Made by a program: the position numbers and the translations under genes
Origin: Sandarakinorhabdus oryzae
Lineage (GTDB): Bacteria; Pseudomonadota; Alphaproteobacteria; Sphingomonadales; Sphingomonadaceae
Assembly (NCBI RefSeq): GCF_009733735.1
Contig: NZ_WNJP01000007.1
Location: 1 to 39,290, forward strand
Length of the DNA: 39,290 nt
Direction of reading: 5' to 3'
Part shown: one piece after another, positions 17,498 to 29,609 of the stretch
Position numbering within the stretch: the first letter of the stretch is position 1
Layout: the number at the start of each line of letters is the position of its first letter
Notes under the pieces: model-generated
Databases searched by the model: none
Told to the model about the DNA's origin: nothing
The model's input: the letters and a program-made list of their open reading frames with translations, nothing else

Positions 17498-17512
17498 GTT
17501 CCCCCCTTGTTC
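17498..17512 (+). promoter_or_regulatory. LexA (SOS) box upstream of recA
   Basis: The sequence is an exact GTTC-N7-GTTC direct repeat (17498-17501 and 17509-17512), the LexA operator known for alphaproteobacteria. It ends 74 bases before the recA ATG. The second half also forms a palindrome with GAAC at 17518-17521. Confidence 0.85.
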
Positions 17513-17586
17513 TCCTAGAACAATTGGTGTACATCAAAAGCCGTTGACGAAGGTCGAACGCGGCTTCAGGGAAGGGAACCAGGGTC

Positions 17587-18660
17587 ATGGCAACAGCACT
17601 CAAGGTGGTGGAATCGGGAATGGATCGGCAAAAAGCGCTGGAAGCGGCACTGGCCCAGATTGATCGTGCGTTCGGCAAGGGCTCGGTGATGAAACTGGGC
17701 CAGCGCGACGCGATGGAGGTGGAGGCGATCTCCACCGGCTCGCTCGGTCTTGATATCGCGCTCGGCATCGGTGGTCTGCCGCGTGGCCGTGTCGTGGAAA
17801 TCTATGGCCCGGAAAGCTCCGGCAAGACGACGTTGGCGCTGCATGCCATCGCCGAGGCGCAGAAGAACGGCGGCACCGCGGCCTTCGTCGATGCCGAACA
17901 TGCGCTGGACCCTGTCTATGCCAAGAAACTGGGCGTCAATATCGACGAACTGATCGTCTCGCAGCCCGATACGGGTGAGCAGGCGCTGGAGATTGTCGAC
18001 ACGCTGGTGCGCTCCAACGCCATCGACGTGCTGGTGGTCGATTCGGTCGCCGCACTGGTGCCGCGCGCGGAAATCGAAGGCGAGATGGGCGACAGCCACG
18101 TCGGCCTGCAGGCCCGCCTGATGAGCCAGTCGCTGCGCAAGCTCACCGGCTCGATCAGCCGTTCGCGCTGCCTGGTCATCTTCATCAACCAGCTGCGCAT
18201 GAAGATCGGTGTGATGTACGGCAACCCGGAAACCACGACCGGCGGCAACGCGCTAAAATTCTATGCCTCGGTCCGTCTCGACATCCGCCGCACCGGCCAG
18301 ATCAAGGATCGCGACGATATCGTGGGCAACACCACCCGCGTGAAGGTGGTGAAGAACAAGGTGGCGCCGCCGTTCAAGCAGGTCGAGTTCGACATCATGT
18401 ATGGCGAGGGTGTCTCCAAGATCGGCGAAATCCTCGATCTCGGCGTCAAGGCCGGGGTGGTGGAAAAGTCGGGCGCCTGGTTCAGCCACGACAGCGTGCG
18501 CATTGGCCAGGGCCGCGAGAACGCCAAGAAATATCTGAAGGAAAATCCGGACGTCGCCGCCAAGATCGAACGGGTGATCCGCGACAATGCCGCCGGTATA
18601 TCCGATGCACTGATGGTCGGCCCGTCTGCAGACGACGATGCCGGCGATGACGAGATGTAA
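17587..18660 (+). CDS. recA: Recombinase RecA
   Basis: RecA forms ATP-dependent filaments on single-stranded DNA, promotes homologous recombination and triggers LexA self-cleavage in the SOS response. The 357-residue product has the Walker A loop GPESSGKT at 74-81, the [17 protein letters not shown] segment of the core, and a C-terminus ending in an acidic cluster (DDDAGDDEM). Length and sequence are standard. A purine-rich stretch (GGGAAGGGAACC) lies close upstream of the ATG. Expression is probably SOS-controlled through the box at 17498-17512, and transcription ends at a strong terminator directly after the gene. Confidence 0.99.
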   Translation: MATALKVVESGMDRQKALEAALAQIDRAFGKGSVMKLGQRDAMEVEAISTGSLGLDIALGIGGLPRGRVVEIYGPESSGKTTLALHAIAEAQKNGGTAAFVDAEHALDPVYAKKLGVNIDELIVSQPDTGEQALEIVDTLVRSNAIDVLVVDSVAALVPRAEIEGEMGDSHVGLQARLMSQSLRKLTGSISRSRCLVIFINQLRMKIGVMYGNPETTTGGNALKFYASVRLDIRRTGQIKDRDDIVGNTTRVKVVKNKVAPPFKQVEFDIMYGEGVSKIGEILDLGVKAGVVEKSGAWFSHDSVRIGQGRENAKKYLKENPDVAAKIERVIRDNAAGISDALMVGPSADDDAGDDEM

Positions 18661-18690
18661 ACAGCAGCGTTCTGCGTTTCCCACAGGAAA

Positions 18691-18723
18691 GGGGCGGCCT
18701 CACCCACTGGCCGCCCCTTTTTT
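18691..18723 (+). terminator. Rho-independent terminator of recA
   Basis: A perfect 9-bp GC stem (18691-18699 with 18709-18717) with a 9-base loop is followed at once by six T residues at 18718-18723, and preceded by three A residues. It starts 31 bases after the recA stop codon. Confidence 0.93.
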
Positions 18724-18805
18724 GTTGCCCGTGAGCAGCGTTCGGAACGATTGACCTGGCCTCGGCGCTTGCGCAGGAAGGATGCGCAGCCGCAAGGAGC
18801 CTGGC

Positions 18806-19639
18806 ATGAGCAACGCCGAGCAGATCGAATATTGGAACGGCAAGGTTGGCGAGACCTGGGTGCAGATGCAGGAGCGCATGGACCTGGCGCTGACGCCAGT
18901 CACGGCGGCCCTGCTCGCCGCCGCCAGCCCACAGGCCGGCGAACTGGTGCTCGATATCGGCTGCGGTGCTGGCGAGACCACGTTGGCGATGGATGCCGTG
19001 GTGGGGGAGGGTGGCCACGCCATCGGCCTCGACATTTCCGAGCCGCTGTTGGCCCGCGCCCGGACACGCGCCGAAGCGCTGTTGAGCGAGGCTGAGTTCA
19101 TTGCGGCCGATGCCTCGGTGTGGGCGGAGGAGAGCGGCTTTGATCTGATCCTGTCGCGCTTTGGCGTGATGTTCTTTGCTGATCCGCAGGCGGCCTTCAC
19201 CCACCTCCATGGCCTGGCAGCCCCCGGCGGCCGGCTGGTCTTCGCCTGCTGGCAGCCCGCCGCGCGGAACCAGTGGGCAACGCTGCCGCTGACGGCGCTG
19301 GCCAGTCTTTTGCCGGCCCAACCGCCCTCCGATCCCTATGCCCCGGGTCCCTTTGCCTTTGCCGATGCCGCCCGCGTTGCCACCATGATGGAGGCAGCCG
19401 GTTGGCAGGATGTCGGCTTCCTCAGCCTGCCGTTCGAGATGATGGTGGGCGACGGCGACGACCCGGTCGGCGCTGCGGTCACCTTCAATCTGCGCATTGG
19501 CCCGGCGGCCCGCGCGGTGCGGGAAGCGGGCATTGGCGAGGCCGCCAAGCCGGCGCTTGCGGCGGCGTTGCAGCCCCACCTGCAGGATGGCCAGGTTCGC
19601 CTGCCCGGCGCGGTCTGGCTGGTGACAGCGCGGGCTTGA
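18806..19639 (+). CDS. Class I SAM-dependent methyltransferase
   Basis: The 277-residue protein has the Rossmann-fold SAM-binding motif [13 protein letters not shown] at 48-59, a following acidic motif II ([11 protein letters not shown]), and the post-I segment [20 protein letters not shown]. The N-terminus ([14 protein letters not shown]) resembles UbiE/arsenite-type methyltransferases in the family at large, but the substrate is not identifiable. The ATG at 18806 was chosen because AAGGAG lies 6 bases upstream; an in-frame ATG at 18782 would add 8 residues. It sits between recA and alaS on the same strand, behind the recA terminator, so it probably has its own promoter. Confidence 0.85.
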   Translation: MSNAEQIEYWNGKVGETWVQMQERMDLALTPVTAALLAAASPQAGELVLDIGCGAGETTLAMDAVVGEGGHAIGLDISEPLLARARTRAEALLSEAEFIAADASVWAEESGFDLILSRFGVMFFADPQAAFTHLHGLAAPGGRLVFACWQPAARNQWATLPLTALASLLPAQPPSDPYAPGPFAFADAARVATMMEAAGWQDVGFLSLPFEMMVGDGDDPVGAAVTFNLRIGPAARAVREAGIGEAAKPALAAALQPHLQDGQVRLPGAVWLVTARA

Positions 19640-19698
19640 ATGAGAGCGGCTGCCGCCGCCCTTTACGCTGGCCGCATCGGGCGTTAAGCGCTTGCGCC

Positions 19699-22344
<2,646 letters not shown>

Positions 22345-22396
22345 CCTTTCGCCGCTGACCGGCCACACGCCGCGCCCCGGATTGAGGTGCGGCAAG

Positions 22397-23107
22397 ATGA
22401 GCGAGCAATGGGAAGCATCGGCGGCGGCCTGGATCGCCATTCAGGGTGACAGCGGCGATTTCGGCCGCGTGCACGTGCTCGATGCACCCATGCTGGCGCT
22501 GGTGGATGAGCTCGCCCCGGCGCGTGTGCTCGATGTCGGCTGCGGTGAAGGCCGGTTCTGCCGGATGCTTGAGGCACGTGGCATTGCCACGACCGGCATT
22601 GATCCGGCCACCGCCTTGATTGCGCAGGCCCGCGCGCTGCATGCCGACGGTGACTATCGCATTGCCACGGCGGAGGCCATGAAGGTGGACAGGGGCGGAT
22701 ACGACATGGCCGTCTGTTATCTCTCGCTGATCGACATGCCTGATCTGGATGCGGCGCTGGCCCGCATCGTCGCCGCGATCCGGCCAGGCGGCCATCTGCT
22801 GATCGCCAATCTCACCGCATTCAACACCGCCGCCGTGTATCTTGGTTGGGTGAAGCCGCTGATCGGTGAGCCGAGCTTCCCCATTGATCATTATCTGGAA
22901 GAACGACCGCGTCGGACCGCCTGGCGCGGGGTGGACATCATCAATCACCACCGACCGCTAAAACGCTACATGCAGGCGCTGCTTGGCCACGGCCTCATGC
23001 TCACCCATTTCGACGAACCGCCGGCAACAGGCGGCCCGGCTGACAAGCGTGACCGTTACAACCGGGTGCCGAATTTTCACGTGATGGCGTGGCGCAAGCC
23101 GGCCTAA
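22397..23107 (+). CDS. Class I SAM-dependent methyltransferase
   Basis: The 236-residue protein carries motif I VLDVGCGEGRFCR at 44-56, a motif II acidic residue in TTGIDPATALI, and DMAVCYLSLIDMPDLDAAL as the post-I/motif III region, which marks a Rossmann-type methyltransferase. The C-terminus contains RTAWRGVDIINHHRPLKRY, an aromatic and basic stretch likely near the active site. The substrate is unknown. It follows alaS by 52 bases on the same strand and may be read through from it. Its stop overlaps the stop of the convergent antiporter gene at 23104-23107. The ATG at 22397 is preferred over a TTG at 22382. Confidence 0.84.
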   Translation: MSEQWEASAAAWIAIQGDSGDFGRVHVLDAPMLALVDELAPARVLDVGCGEGRFCRMLEARGIATTGIDPATALIAQARALHADGDYRIATAEAMKVDRGGYDMAVCYLSLIDMPDLDAALARIVAAIRPGGHLLIANLTAFNTAAVYLGWVKPLIGEPSFPIDHYLEERPRRTAWRGVDIINHHRPLKRYMQALLGHGLMLTHFDEPPATGGPADKRDRYNRVPNFHVMAWRKPA

Positions 23108-24852
23108 TCGCCCTTTGCCGGGCCGCGACGCAGAGTGCGCAGCGGCGGGCGCTTCAGCGTTGTGCCACCGCTCTTGATCTGGGCCCGCAGCTCGTCGCGC
23201 TTTTCGTGAATGGAGGCGATCACCGGCCCCATCGGCACGCCCAGGTCAACCAGCACAGCCTCGGCAAGTTGCAGACTGGATTCCACCGTTTCCGGCACCG
23301 CATCCGTGGCACCGACGGCATAGAGCATGGCGGCATGATCGGCATCGCGGGCGCGCACCACGATGCACAGATCGGGATGGTGGAGGCGGATGCGGCGGAT
23401 CAGGAGATCGAGCATGCGCATGTCGTCGATGGTCAGCACCACGGCGCGGGCTTGGTCCAGCTTCAGTCGGTCAACCAGCTCCGGCCGGCGGGCATCGCCA
23501 TAGATCACCGGCTTGCCACCGCGTTTCAGGCGCTGCACCTCGTCAGGATCGGAGTCCACCGCCATCCAGGGCTGGCCGTGCATGTCGAGCATCTGCGCCA
23601 CCAGCCGGCCGACGCGGCCAAAGCCGATGATCACCGTCTGCCCGGCGGCGTGATCGGCGGGAGGATCGTCGCGCTCCTCGCTGGCCTGGGCCTCCAGCCT
23701 GGCGCCAGCGAGGCCAAGCAGCGGCGCCAGCGCCAGGGTGAGCGAGGCGACAGCCAGCGCCATTTCGGCGGTGCTGCCGCCGATCAGCCGCGCCGAGGTT
23801 GCTGCTGCGAGCACGATCAGGCTGGTTTCCGACGGGCTGGCCAGCAGCAGCGCGACATGGCCGGCAACGCCGCGCCGGGTACCCTGCAGGCGCAGCAGGC
23901 CATAGACAGCGCCGGCCTTCAGCGAGAGCACGATGGCGGTGCCGGCCAGCACCGGCCAGGGATCGGCGGCAATGGCGGCCAGATCGAGGCCACTGCCGAC
24001 CCAGATCAGGAACACGCCGAGCAGCAGGCCTTCAAAGGGCTGGATCGCCGCTTCGATCTGGCGGCGATAGTCGCTGGCCGACAGCATCAGCCCGGCGGTG
24101 AGCGCGCCGACCGCCGGTGACAGGCCGGCGGCGGCCGCCGTGGCCGCCGATCCGATCAAAACCACCAGCGCGGCCGCCAGGAACAATTCGGAGCGGCGGG
24201 TGCGGGCGGCCTGCAGGAACAGCGGCGGCACCATGTGGCGGGCAAAGAGGGCAATGCCGATCAAGGCGCCAATGCCGATGGCGAGGCTGCGGCCGAAATT
24301 GCCGCCACTTCCGGCGCCGATCAGCAGCAGGACGGGCGCCAGCGCCAGATCCTGGAACAGCAGCACGCCCACCGCCTTGCGCCCGGCCTGGCTGTTGACG
24401 CGCCCGCTGGCCGACAGCAGTTGCAGGCCCACCGCCGTAGACGACAGCGCCATGGCCGTGGCCAGCGCCACCACTGGCAGCAACGGCAGCCCGGCAAACA
24501 CCAGCACTGCGGCGATCAGGCCGCCGCACAGCAAGAGTTGCTGGCTGCCAAAGCCCAGGATCAGGCTGCGCATGATGCGGATGCGATCCAGGCTGAGCTC
24601 CAGCCCCAGCGCGAACAGCAGCAGCGCGACGCCGAGTTCGGCCGGTGCGGCCAGCGATTCTGGGTTGGAGAGCGCCAGCCATTCCAGCCCCGGCAACTGG
24701 CCCAGCCCGAACGGCCCGGCGGCGACGCCGATCAGGATGAAGCCGATCACCGGCGAGATGCGCAGCGCCGCGAATGCCGGAATCACCAGGCCGGCCGCGC
24801 CGAGCACGAGCACCATGTCCTTGAAGGCGGTGGATTCCAGGTTCAGCGCCAT
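23104..24852 (-). CDS. CPA2 cation:proton antiporter with RCK domain (KefB/KefC-like)
   Basis: This inner-membrane transporter is likely a monovalent cation/proton antiporter or K+ efflux system. The 582 residues comprise about twelve hydrophobic segments across 10-385, including the CPA2-type ALSSTAVGLQLL (135-146) and the ion-site aspartate Asp168 in LLFQDLALAP. An acidic linker follows, then an RCK/TrkA-N domain with the nucleotide-binding loop IIGFGRVGRLVA (GFGRVG at 410-415) and GDARRPELVDRL. The architecture matches glutathione-gated Kef systems, although gating by glutathione conjugates is not provable here. No KefF/KefG-type ancillary gene is adjacent. The upstream neighbour on the same strand is a DUF885 gene, 57 bases away. 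Confidence 0.93.
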   Translation of the reverse strand: MALNLESTAFKDMVLVLGAAGLVIPAFAALRISPVIGFILIGVAAGPFGLGQLPGLEWLALSNPESLAAPAELGVALLLFALGLELSLDRIRIMRSLILGFGSQQLLLCGGLIAAVLVFAGLPLLPVVALATAMALSSTAVGLQLLSASGRVNSQAGRKAVGVLLFQDLALAPVLLLIGAGSGGNFGRSLAIGIGALIGIALFARHMVPPLFLQAARTRRSELFLAAALVVLIGSAATAAAAGLSPAVGALTAGLMLSASDYRRQIEAAIQPFEGLLLGVFLIWVGSGLDLAAIAADPWPVLAGTAIVLSLKAGAVYGLLRLQGTRRGVAGHVALLLASPSETSLIVLAAATSARLIGGSTAEMALAVASLTLALAPLLGLAGARLEAQASEERDDPPADHAAGQTVIIGFGRVGRLVAQMLDMHGQPWMAVDSDPDEVQRLKRGGKPVIYGDARRPELVDRLKLDQARAVVLTIDDMRMLDLLIRRIRLHHPDLCIVVRARDADHAAMLYAVGATDAVPETVESSLQLAEAVLVDLGVPMGPVIASIHEKRDELRAQIKSGGTTLKRPPLRTLRRGPAKGD

Positions 24853-24909
24853 GGCGGCACCATGGCGGCTGCATTCCGGCTTGTCACGTGTGGCGGCAAC
24901 GGGTGCCGG

Positions 24910-26724
24910 TCAGGCCCGGCGCAGCGCCTCGCGTTCGAACAGCACCAGCGGCATGGAGCCCAGCCGCAGGATTTCATGGAACTGGCGGATGTCGAAGGCG
25001 GCGCCCTGTTTCGCCTTCACCGCCTCGCGCACGGCCAGCCACTTGGTGTGGCCGATCTTGTAGCTGAGCGCCTGACCCGGCGACGCGCAATAGCGCACGA
25101 TCTCGCGGGTGGTGCGGCCCTTGGCAAAGCCCGTGGCGCCCACCATCCAGTCGATGGCCTGGTCCTTGGTCCAGCGCTTGTGATGGATGCCGGTATCGAC
25201 AACGAGGCGCGTGGCACGGAACAACAGGCTTTGCAGATAGCCAATGCGGCCCAGCGGATTGCCGTCGTAATAGCCGATCTCGTCGGCCAGGGTCTCGGCA
25301 TAGAGTGCCCAGCCTTCGGTGTAGGCGGAATAGCCGGCGCGGCGGCGGATCGGCGGCACGTCCGGGCTTTCCAGCGCCAGCATCACCTGGAAATGATGGC
25401 CCGGAACGCCTTCGTGGAAGGTGACGGTGGGCAGGCCGAACTTCGGCCGGTCGAAACTGTCGGTCAGGTTGATGAAGAAGGTGCCGTTGCGGGTGCCGTC
25501 GGGGGTGCCGGCGCTGTAATAGGCGCCGGCGCCGCCTTCCTGGATGGCGGGCGGCACGCGGTTCACGTCCAGCCTTGACTTGGGCTGGCTGATGAACAGC
25601 CGGCTCAATTGCGGATACATGGCCGCAGCATGGCGGCGCAGTTCGGCGAGCAGCTCTTCCTTGCCGGGATCGGTGTTGGGATAGGTCTGGTCGGGCCGCT
25701 CATTCAGCGCCACCAGCCGCTGTCCAACTGTGCCCTGGGTTAGGCCCTGGCCCTTCAGCAGGCCATCCAGTTGGGCCGAGATGTCGGCAACCTGGGCGAG
25801 GCCGAGTTGGTGCACCTCCTCGGCGCTGTAATCGGTGGTGGTCGAGGATTTGACCGCGGCATCGTAATAGGCAGCGCCATCGGGCAGCTTCCACACGCCG
25901 GCATCCATGCTGGCCTTGGCGCGCAGAGCCGTGACGGCGGCAGTCTGGCGATCCAGCGCCGGGGCGATCTCGCCGCTGACGATGCCAGCGGCACGCGCGG
26001 CCCAATCGCCGTCCACACGGGCTTCGGCGGCCTTGCGCGCGAGGGCGGCGGCCAGCACCGATTCAGCCGGCGGCGTGTCGCGCAAGCGGCGCATCTGCGG
26101 CAGGGCCAGATCAAGCAGGAAGGCCGGCGGCACCACGCCCAACGCGGCTTCCTCGTTCAGGCGCTGCGTGTTCTGATCGATCGCGCCGGCAAAGGCCGAC
26201 AGGCGGGCCAGCCAGGCTTCGGCATCGCTGGCGTTGGAAACGCGGTGCTGGCTTTCCAGGAAGCCCGGCACCTCGCGATAGGCGCCGTCGCTGTGGGTCA
26301 GCACATAGGGCGCGAAATTGCCGCCGGCACTGCCAAAGCGGAAGCGCGTCTCGTTCATCACCCGGCGCGACAGATCATACTCCACCACGTCGCGATCGAG
26401 GCGGCGCGGCGGCGACAGATCGTCGGCTTGGATCGCCCGAAGCCGATCGAGCTGGCTCCTGGCGCGGGCCAGATCGGCGTCACGGCCGGCGCGGCTGTAA
26501 TCGGACAAGCGCGATTTCAGTCCGGCATTGGTGCCAGTATCGAGGCCGAGCGCCGTCGCCCGTTCCGGTGCATCGGCAATGCCTTCGGCAAACATCGCAT
26601 CGAACAGGGCGAGCAATTGCGCATCGGCCGGTGTTGGACCGGTGAGGGCGGCGGCCGGGCCGGAGACCGCCAGTGCGGCCGTGCCCGCCAGCAGCGCGCG
26701 GCGGGTGATGGTCAAATCCTGCAT
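24910..26724 (-). CDS. DUF885 family putative metallohydrolase with Tat-like signal
   Basis: The 604-residue protein starts with a twin-arginine-type signal (TITRRALLAGTAALAVSGPA), so it is probably exported folded to the periplasm. The core contains TVTFHEGVPGHHFQVML with the zinc-site pattern HExxxxHH at His437, Glu438, His443 and His444, followed by AGYSAYTEGWALYAETLADE, where the second-shell glutamates usually sit. DUF885 proteins are thought to be M3/carboxypeptidase-like peptidases, but no substrate is known to me. The ATG at 26724 was chosen for a GGGGAGAG ribosome site and the intact Tat motif; a start 18 codons upstream would bury the signal. It lies 61 bases downstream of icd on the same strand. 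Confidence 0.88.
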   Translation of the reverse strand: MQDLTITRRALLAGTAALAVSGPAAALTGPTPADAQLLALFDAMFAEGIADAPERATALGLDTGTNAGLKSRLSDYSRAGRDADLARARSQLDRLRAIQADDLSPPRRLDRDVVEYDLSRRVMNETRFRFGSAGGNFAPYVLTHSDGAYREVPGFLESQHRVSNASDAEAWLARLSAFAGAIDQNTQRLNEEAALGVVPPAFLLDLALPQMRRLRDTPPAESVLAAALARKAAEARVDGDWAARAAGIVSGEIAPALDRQTAAVTALRAKASMDAGVWKLPDGAAYYDAAVKSSTTTDYSAEEVHQLGLAQVADISAQLDGLLKGQGLTQGTVGQRLVALNERPDQTYPNTDPGKEELLAELRRHAAAMYPQLSRLFISQPKSRLDVNRVPPAIQEGGAGAYYSAGTPDGTRNGTFFINLTDSFDRPKFGLPTVTFHEGVPGHHFQVMLALESPDVPPIRRRAGYSAYTEGWALYAETLADEIGYYDGNPLGRIGYLQSLLFRATRLVVDTGIHHKRWTKDQAIDWMVGATGFAKGRTTREIVRYCASPGQALSYKIGHTKWLAVREAVKAKQGAAFDIRQFHEILRLGSMPLVLFEREALRRA

Positions 26725-26785
26725 CTTGCTCTCCCCAATCATGCCCCGTCTATTGGCGGGCCGGGCGGGGGAGGGCAAGTGCGGG

Positions 26786-28009
26786 TTACAGCCCCTTGGC
26801 GATGGCGCTGTCGAGATTGGCGCGGATGGCTTCGAAGAATTTCTCCGTCGTCATCCAGGCCTGATCAGGGCCGATCAGCAGCGCCAGATCCTTGGTCATC
26901 GCGCCCGATTCCACCGTTTCGATGCAGACGCGCTCCAGCGTTTCGGCGAATTTGGTCACGGCCGGGGTTCCGTCCAGCTTGCCGCGGTGCTTGAGGCCGC
27001 CGGTCCAGGCGAAGATGCTGGCGATCGGGTTGGTGCTGGTCGGCTTGCCTTCCTGGTGCATGCGATAATGGCGGGTCACGGTGCCGTGGGCGGCTTCGGC
27101 TTCCACCGTCTTGCCGTCGGGTGTCAGCAGGATGGAGGTCATCAGGCCAAGGCTGCCATAGCCCTGGGCCACCATGTCCGACTGCACGTCGCCATCGTAA
27201 TTCTTGCAGGCCCAGATGAACTTGCCCGACCATTTCAGCGCCGAGGCGACCAGATCGTCGATCAGGCGATGTTCGTAGACGATGCCGGCCTTGCGGAACT
27301 GGGCCTTGAATTCGTCGGTGTAGATTTCCTCGAACAGGTCCTTGAAGCGGCCGTCATAGGCCTTGAGGATGGTGTTCTTGGTGGAGAGATACACCGGCCA
27401 GCCGCGCACCAGGCCATAGTTGAGGCAGGCGCGGGCGAAATCGCGAATGCTGTCATCGAGGTTGTACATGCCCATGGCGACACCAGCCGACGGGAAATCG
27501 AACACCTCTTCCTCGATCACGCCGCTGCCATCCTGGGCTTCCCAGCGCATGGTCAGCTTGCCGGGGCCGGGCACCTTGAAATCGGTGGCGCGATACTGGT
27601 CGCCAAAGGCGTGGCGGCCGATGACGATCGGATCAGTCCAGCCCGGCACCAGGCGCGGCACGGACTTGATGACGATGGGCTCGCGGAAGACGACGCCGCC
27701 CAGGATGTTGCGGATGGTGCCGTTCGGCGATTTCCACATCCGCTTGAGGCCGAATTCCTTCACGCGGGCTTCGTCGGGCGTGATGGTGGCACACTTCACG
27801 CCCACGCCGAACTGCTTGATCGCGTTGGCGGATTCGACCGTCACCTTGTCGTTGGTGTCGTCGCGGTTCTCGATCCCGAGGTCGTAATATTTCAGGTCAA
27901 TGTCGAGATAGGGCAGGATCAGCTGCTCGCGGATCCATTGCCAGATGATCCGGGTCATCTCGTCGCCATCCAGTTCGACGACGGGGTTTGCGACCTTGAT
28001 CTTCGGCAT
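26786..28009 (-). CDS. icd: NADP-dependent isocitrate dehydrogenase
   Basis: This enzyme oxidatively decarboxylates isocitrate to 2-oxoglutarate in the TCA cycle with NADP+. The 407-residue length and sequence match the eukaryote-like subfamily common in alphaproteobacteria rather than the E. coli Icd type. Key segments are the substrate-binding SPNGTIRN (94-101), the catalytic metal region NYDGDVQSD (270-278) and the NADP-binding [10 protein letters not shown] (307-316), where the Arg and His suit the 2'-phosphate. The C-terminus is complete. An AGGAAG ribosome site is visible 7 bases before the ATG. A LOG-family gene lies 65 bases upstream on the same strand and may be co-transcribed. Confidence 0.97.
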   Translation of the reverse strand: MPKIKVANPVVELDGDEMTRIIWQWIREQLILPYLDIDLKYYDLGIENRDDTNDKVTVESANAIKQFGVGVKCATITPDEARVKEFGLKRMWKSPNGTIRNILGGVVFREPIVIKSVPRLVPGWTDPIVIGRHAFGDQYRATDFKVPGPGKLTMRWEAQDGSGVIEEEVFDFPSAGVAMGMYNLDDSIRDFARACLNYGLVRGWPVYLSTKNTILKAYDGRFKDLFEEIYTDEFKAQFRKAGIVYEHRLIDDLVASALKWSGKFIWACKNYDGDVQSDMVAQGYGSLGLMTSILLTPDGKTVEAEAAHGTVTRHYRMHQEGKPTSTNPIASIFAWTGGLKHRGKLDGTPAVTKFAETLERVCIETVESGAMTKDLALLIGPDQAWMTTEKFFEAIRANLDSAIAKGL

Positions 28010-28074
28010 CGTGCGCTTCCTGCATTTCCTGCGACCTAATGAAGCAGGCTCTTAGGAGGTCAGGCGGGCCATGG

Positions 28075-28632
28075 TCAATGGCCGCTTCCCCCCGTTTCCA
28101 TGAGCTTTTCCGACAGGGCCGCAAGATTGTCCAGCGGTTCGGCGAGGCTGTCGAGGTGAGGCGGGCCAAAGCCGGCGGCGCCGATATGGGCCAGCAGGTC
28201 GGCAAGCGGCTGCCAATAACCCTGACCGCCGAGCAGCCAGATCGGCTTGTCGTGGATGCCGAGCTCGCGCCAGGTCAGGCTTTCGAACAGCTCGTCGAGC
28301 GTGCCGATGCTGCCGGGAAGGGCGATGATGGCATCTGACAGGCGGTGCATCAGCGCCTTGCGCTCGTGCAGGGTTTCGACGACGTGCAGCTCGTCCAGCC
28401 CGTCCTGCGCGACCTCGGTGGTCATCAGCAGGCGCGGGATGATGCCGATGACGCGGCCGCCATCGGCCTTGCAGGCCCGCGCCGCCACCCCCATCAGGCC
28501 CACGCGGCCGCCGCCGTAGACCAACGTGATGCCACGGGCAGCGCACAGCTGGCCCAGGCCGGCGGCCAGTTCGGCATGGGCGGGATCATGGCCCGTGCGG
28601 GAACCACAGAAGAGCAGCAGGGATCGGATCAT
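28075..28632 (-). CDS. LOG family protein (TIGR00730-type, cytokinin riboside phosphohydrolase-like) with altered signature
   Basis: LOG enzymes split nucleoside 5'-monophosphates with an N6 side chain to free base and ribose 5-phosphate, and bacterial members also act as nucleotide hydrolases. The 185-residue product has the Rossmann start LLFCGSR, the loop VYGGGRVGLMG (38-48), the HERKALM segment (89-95) and a catalytic motif that reads PGSIGTLDE at 106-114. The family signature is PGGxGTxxE, so Ser108 replaces the second glycine. The catalytic Glu114 and Arg91 appear kept, and activity may well persist. It is divergent from psd (82 bases between starts) and upstream of icd. Confidence 0.87.
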   Translation of the reverse strand: MIRSLLLFCGSRTGHDPAHAELAAGLGQLCAARGITLVYGGGRVGLMGVAARACKADGGRVIGIIPRLLMTTEVAQDGLDELHVVETLHERKALMHRLSDAIIALPGSIGTLDELFESLTWRELGIHDKPIWLLGGQGYWQPLADLLAHIGAAGFGPPHLDSLAEPLDNLAALSEKLMETGGSGH

Positions 28633-28678
28633 CGCCGCCCTGTGGCGTATCGGCGAGCCGGGCGCAATGCACGACGAA

Positions 28679-28707
28679 TTGCCAAGCGGCGTATGACGGG
28701 GCTAAAG
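28679..28707 (+). promoter_or_regulatory. Possible promoter of psd giving a near-leaderless mRNA
   Basis: TTGCCA at 28679-28684 and CTAAAG at 28702-28707 are 17 bases apart. The -10 ends only 7 bases before the psd ATG, and no ribosome site is visible, which would fit a leaderless or near-leaderless transcript. The -10 match is poor. Confidence 0.35.
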
Positions 28708-28714
28708 CAGCCGG

Positions 28715-29560
28715 ATGACTGATCCTGACAAGAAATTGACCATCGAGGAGCTCGAGGCCGAACTGAACGCGCTGAAGGACGCGCCGCAGCCGCTGGCCAC
28801 ACAGCCACCACCACCACCTGAAGTGCCACCCGGCCCGTTGCCGCTGGTGCCCGGCGAGTCCGCCAAATATCGCCTGCCCGACATGCACCCGGAAGGGCGC
28901 AAGTTCGTCGGCATCGCGCTGGCGGCCGTGCTGTTTACGGGCCTGGTGCTGGAATGGACGGCGTTGAGCTTCGTGCTGGTCGGCATCGCGATCTGGGTCG
29001 CCGCCTTCTTCCGCGATCCGGTGCGGGTGACGCCGCTGGCCGACAATCTGATCGTGTCGCCGGCCGATGGCCTGATCAGCCTGATCACTAATGTTGACGT
29101 GCCGCGCCAGCTGCTGGGCGAGGGCGGGCTGGCAGAAGGCCAGGTGACACGCATTTCGGTGTTCATGAACGTGTTTGATGTGCACGTGAACCGCGCGCCG
29201 ATCGCCGGGCGAATGACACGCATCGTCTATGTGCCGGGCAAGTTCCTCAATGCCGATCTCGACAAGGCCAGCGAGGAGAATGAGCGGCAATATTTCGTGA
29301 TGGAAGACAGCAGCGGTGTGCGGGTGGGCTTCACCCAGATCGCTGGCCTGGTGGCGCGGCGCATCATGAAGTGGGTGGATGTCGGCCAGGTGCTGAAGGT
29401 GGGCGAACGCTTTGGCCTGATCCGCTTTGGCAGCCGCGTCGATGTGTTCCTGCCGGCCGGCTATGTGCCGGCCGTGGCCGTGGGCCAGCGCGCCATTGCC
29501 GGCGAAACCATCCTGGCAGTGAAGGGCAGCCCGCTGCTGCAGGGTGCGCAAGCCCAGTGA
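28715..29560 (+). CDS. psd: Phosphatidylserine decarboxylase with proline-rich N-terminal extension
   Basis: Psd converts phosphatidylserine to phosphatidylethanolamine at the inner membrane. The 281-residue proenzyme belongs to the short, archaeal-like type: SPADG at 115-119, MNVFDVHVNRAPIAG with His157, and the self-cleavage site RFGSRVDVF, where Ser240 becomes the pyruvoyl group. Two hydrophobic stretches at about 65-98 form the membrane anchor. Relatives of this type are usually about 215-230 residues; here roughly 50 extra N-terminal residues include a charged helix (KKLTIEELEAELNALK) and a proline-rich run at 31-43. pssA follows 49 bases downstream, so the two-step pathway is encoded together. 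Confidence 0.94.
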   Translation: MTDPDKKLTIEELEAELNALKDAPQPLATQPPPPPEVPPGPLPLVPGESAKYRLPDMHPEGRKFVGIALAAVLFTGLVLEWTALSFVLVGIAIWVAAFFRDPVRVTPLADNLIVSPADGLISLITNVDVPRQLLGEGGLAEGQVTRISVFMNVFDVHVNRAPIAGRMTRIVYVPGKFLNADLDKASEENERQYFVMEDSSGVRVGFTQIAGLVARRIMKWVDVGQVLKVGERFGLIRFGSRVDVFLPAGYVPAVAVGQRAIAGETILAVKGSPLLQGAQAQ

Positions 29561-29609
29561 GCAAATGCGCTGACTTGCATCGCGGTGCCGGCGCGCTGAT
29601 GCTGGCGGC

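Noticed and set aside
23089-25578. Long forward-strand open frames opposite the antiporter and DUF885 genes
   Set aside because: Antisense to genes with clear transmembrane, RCK and HExxxxHH motifs.
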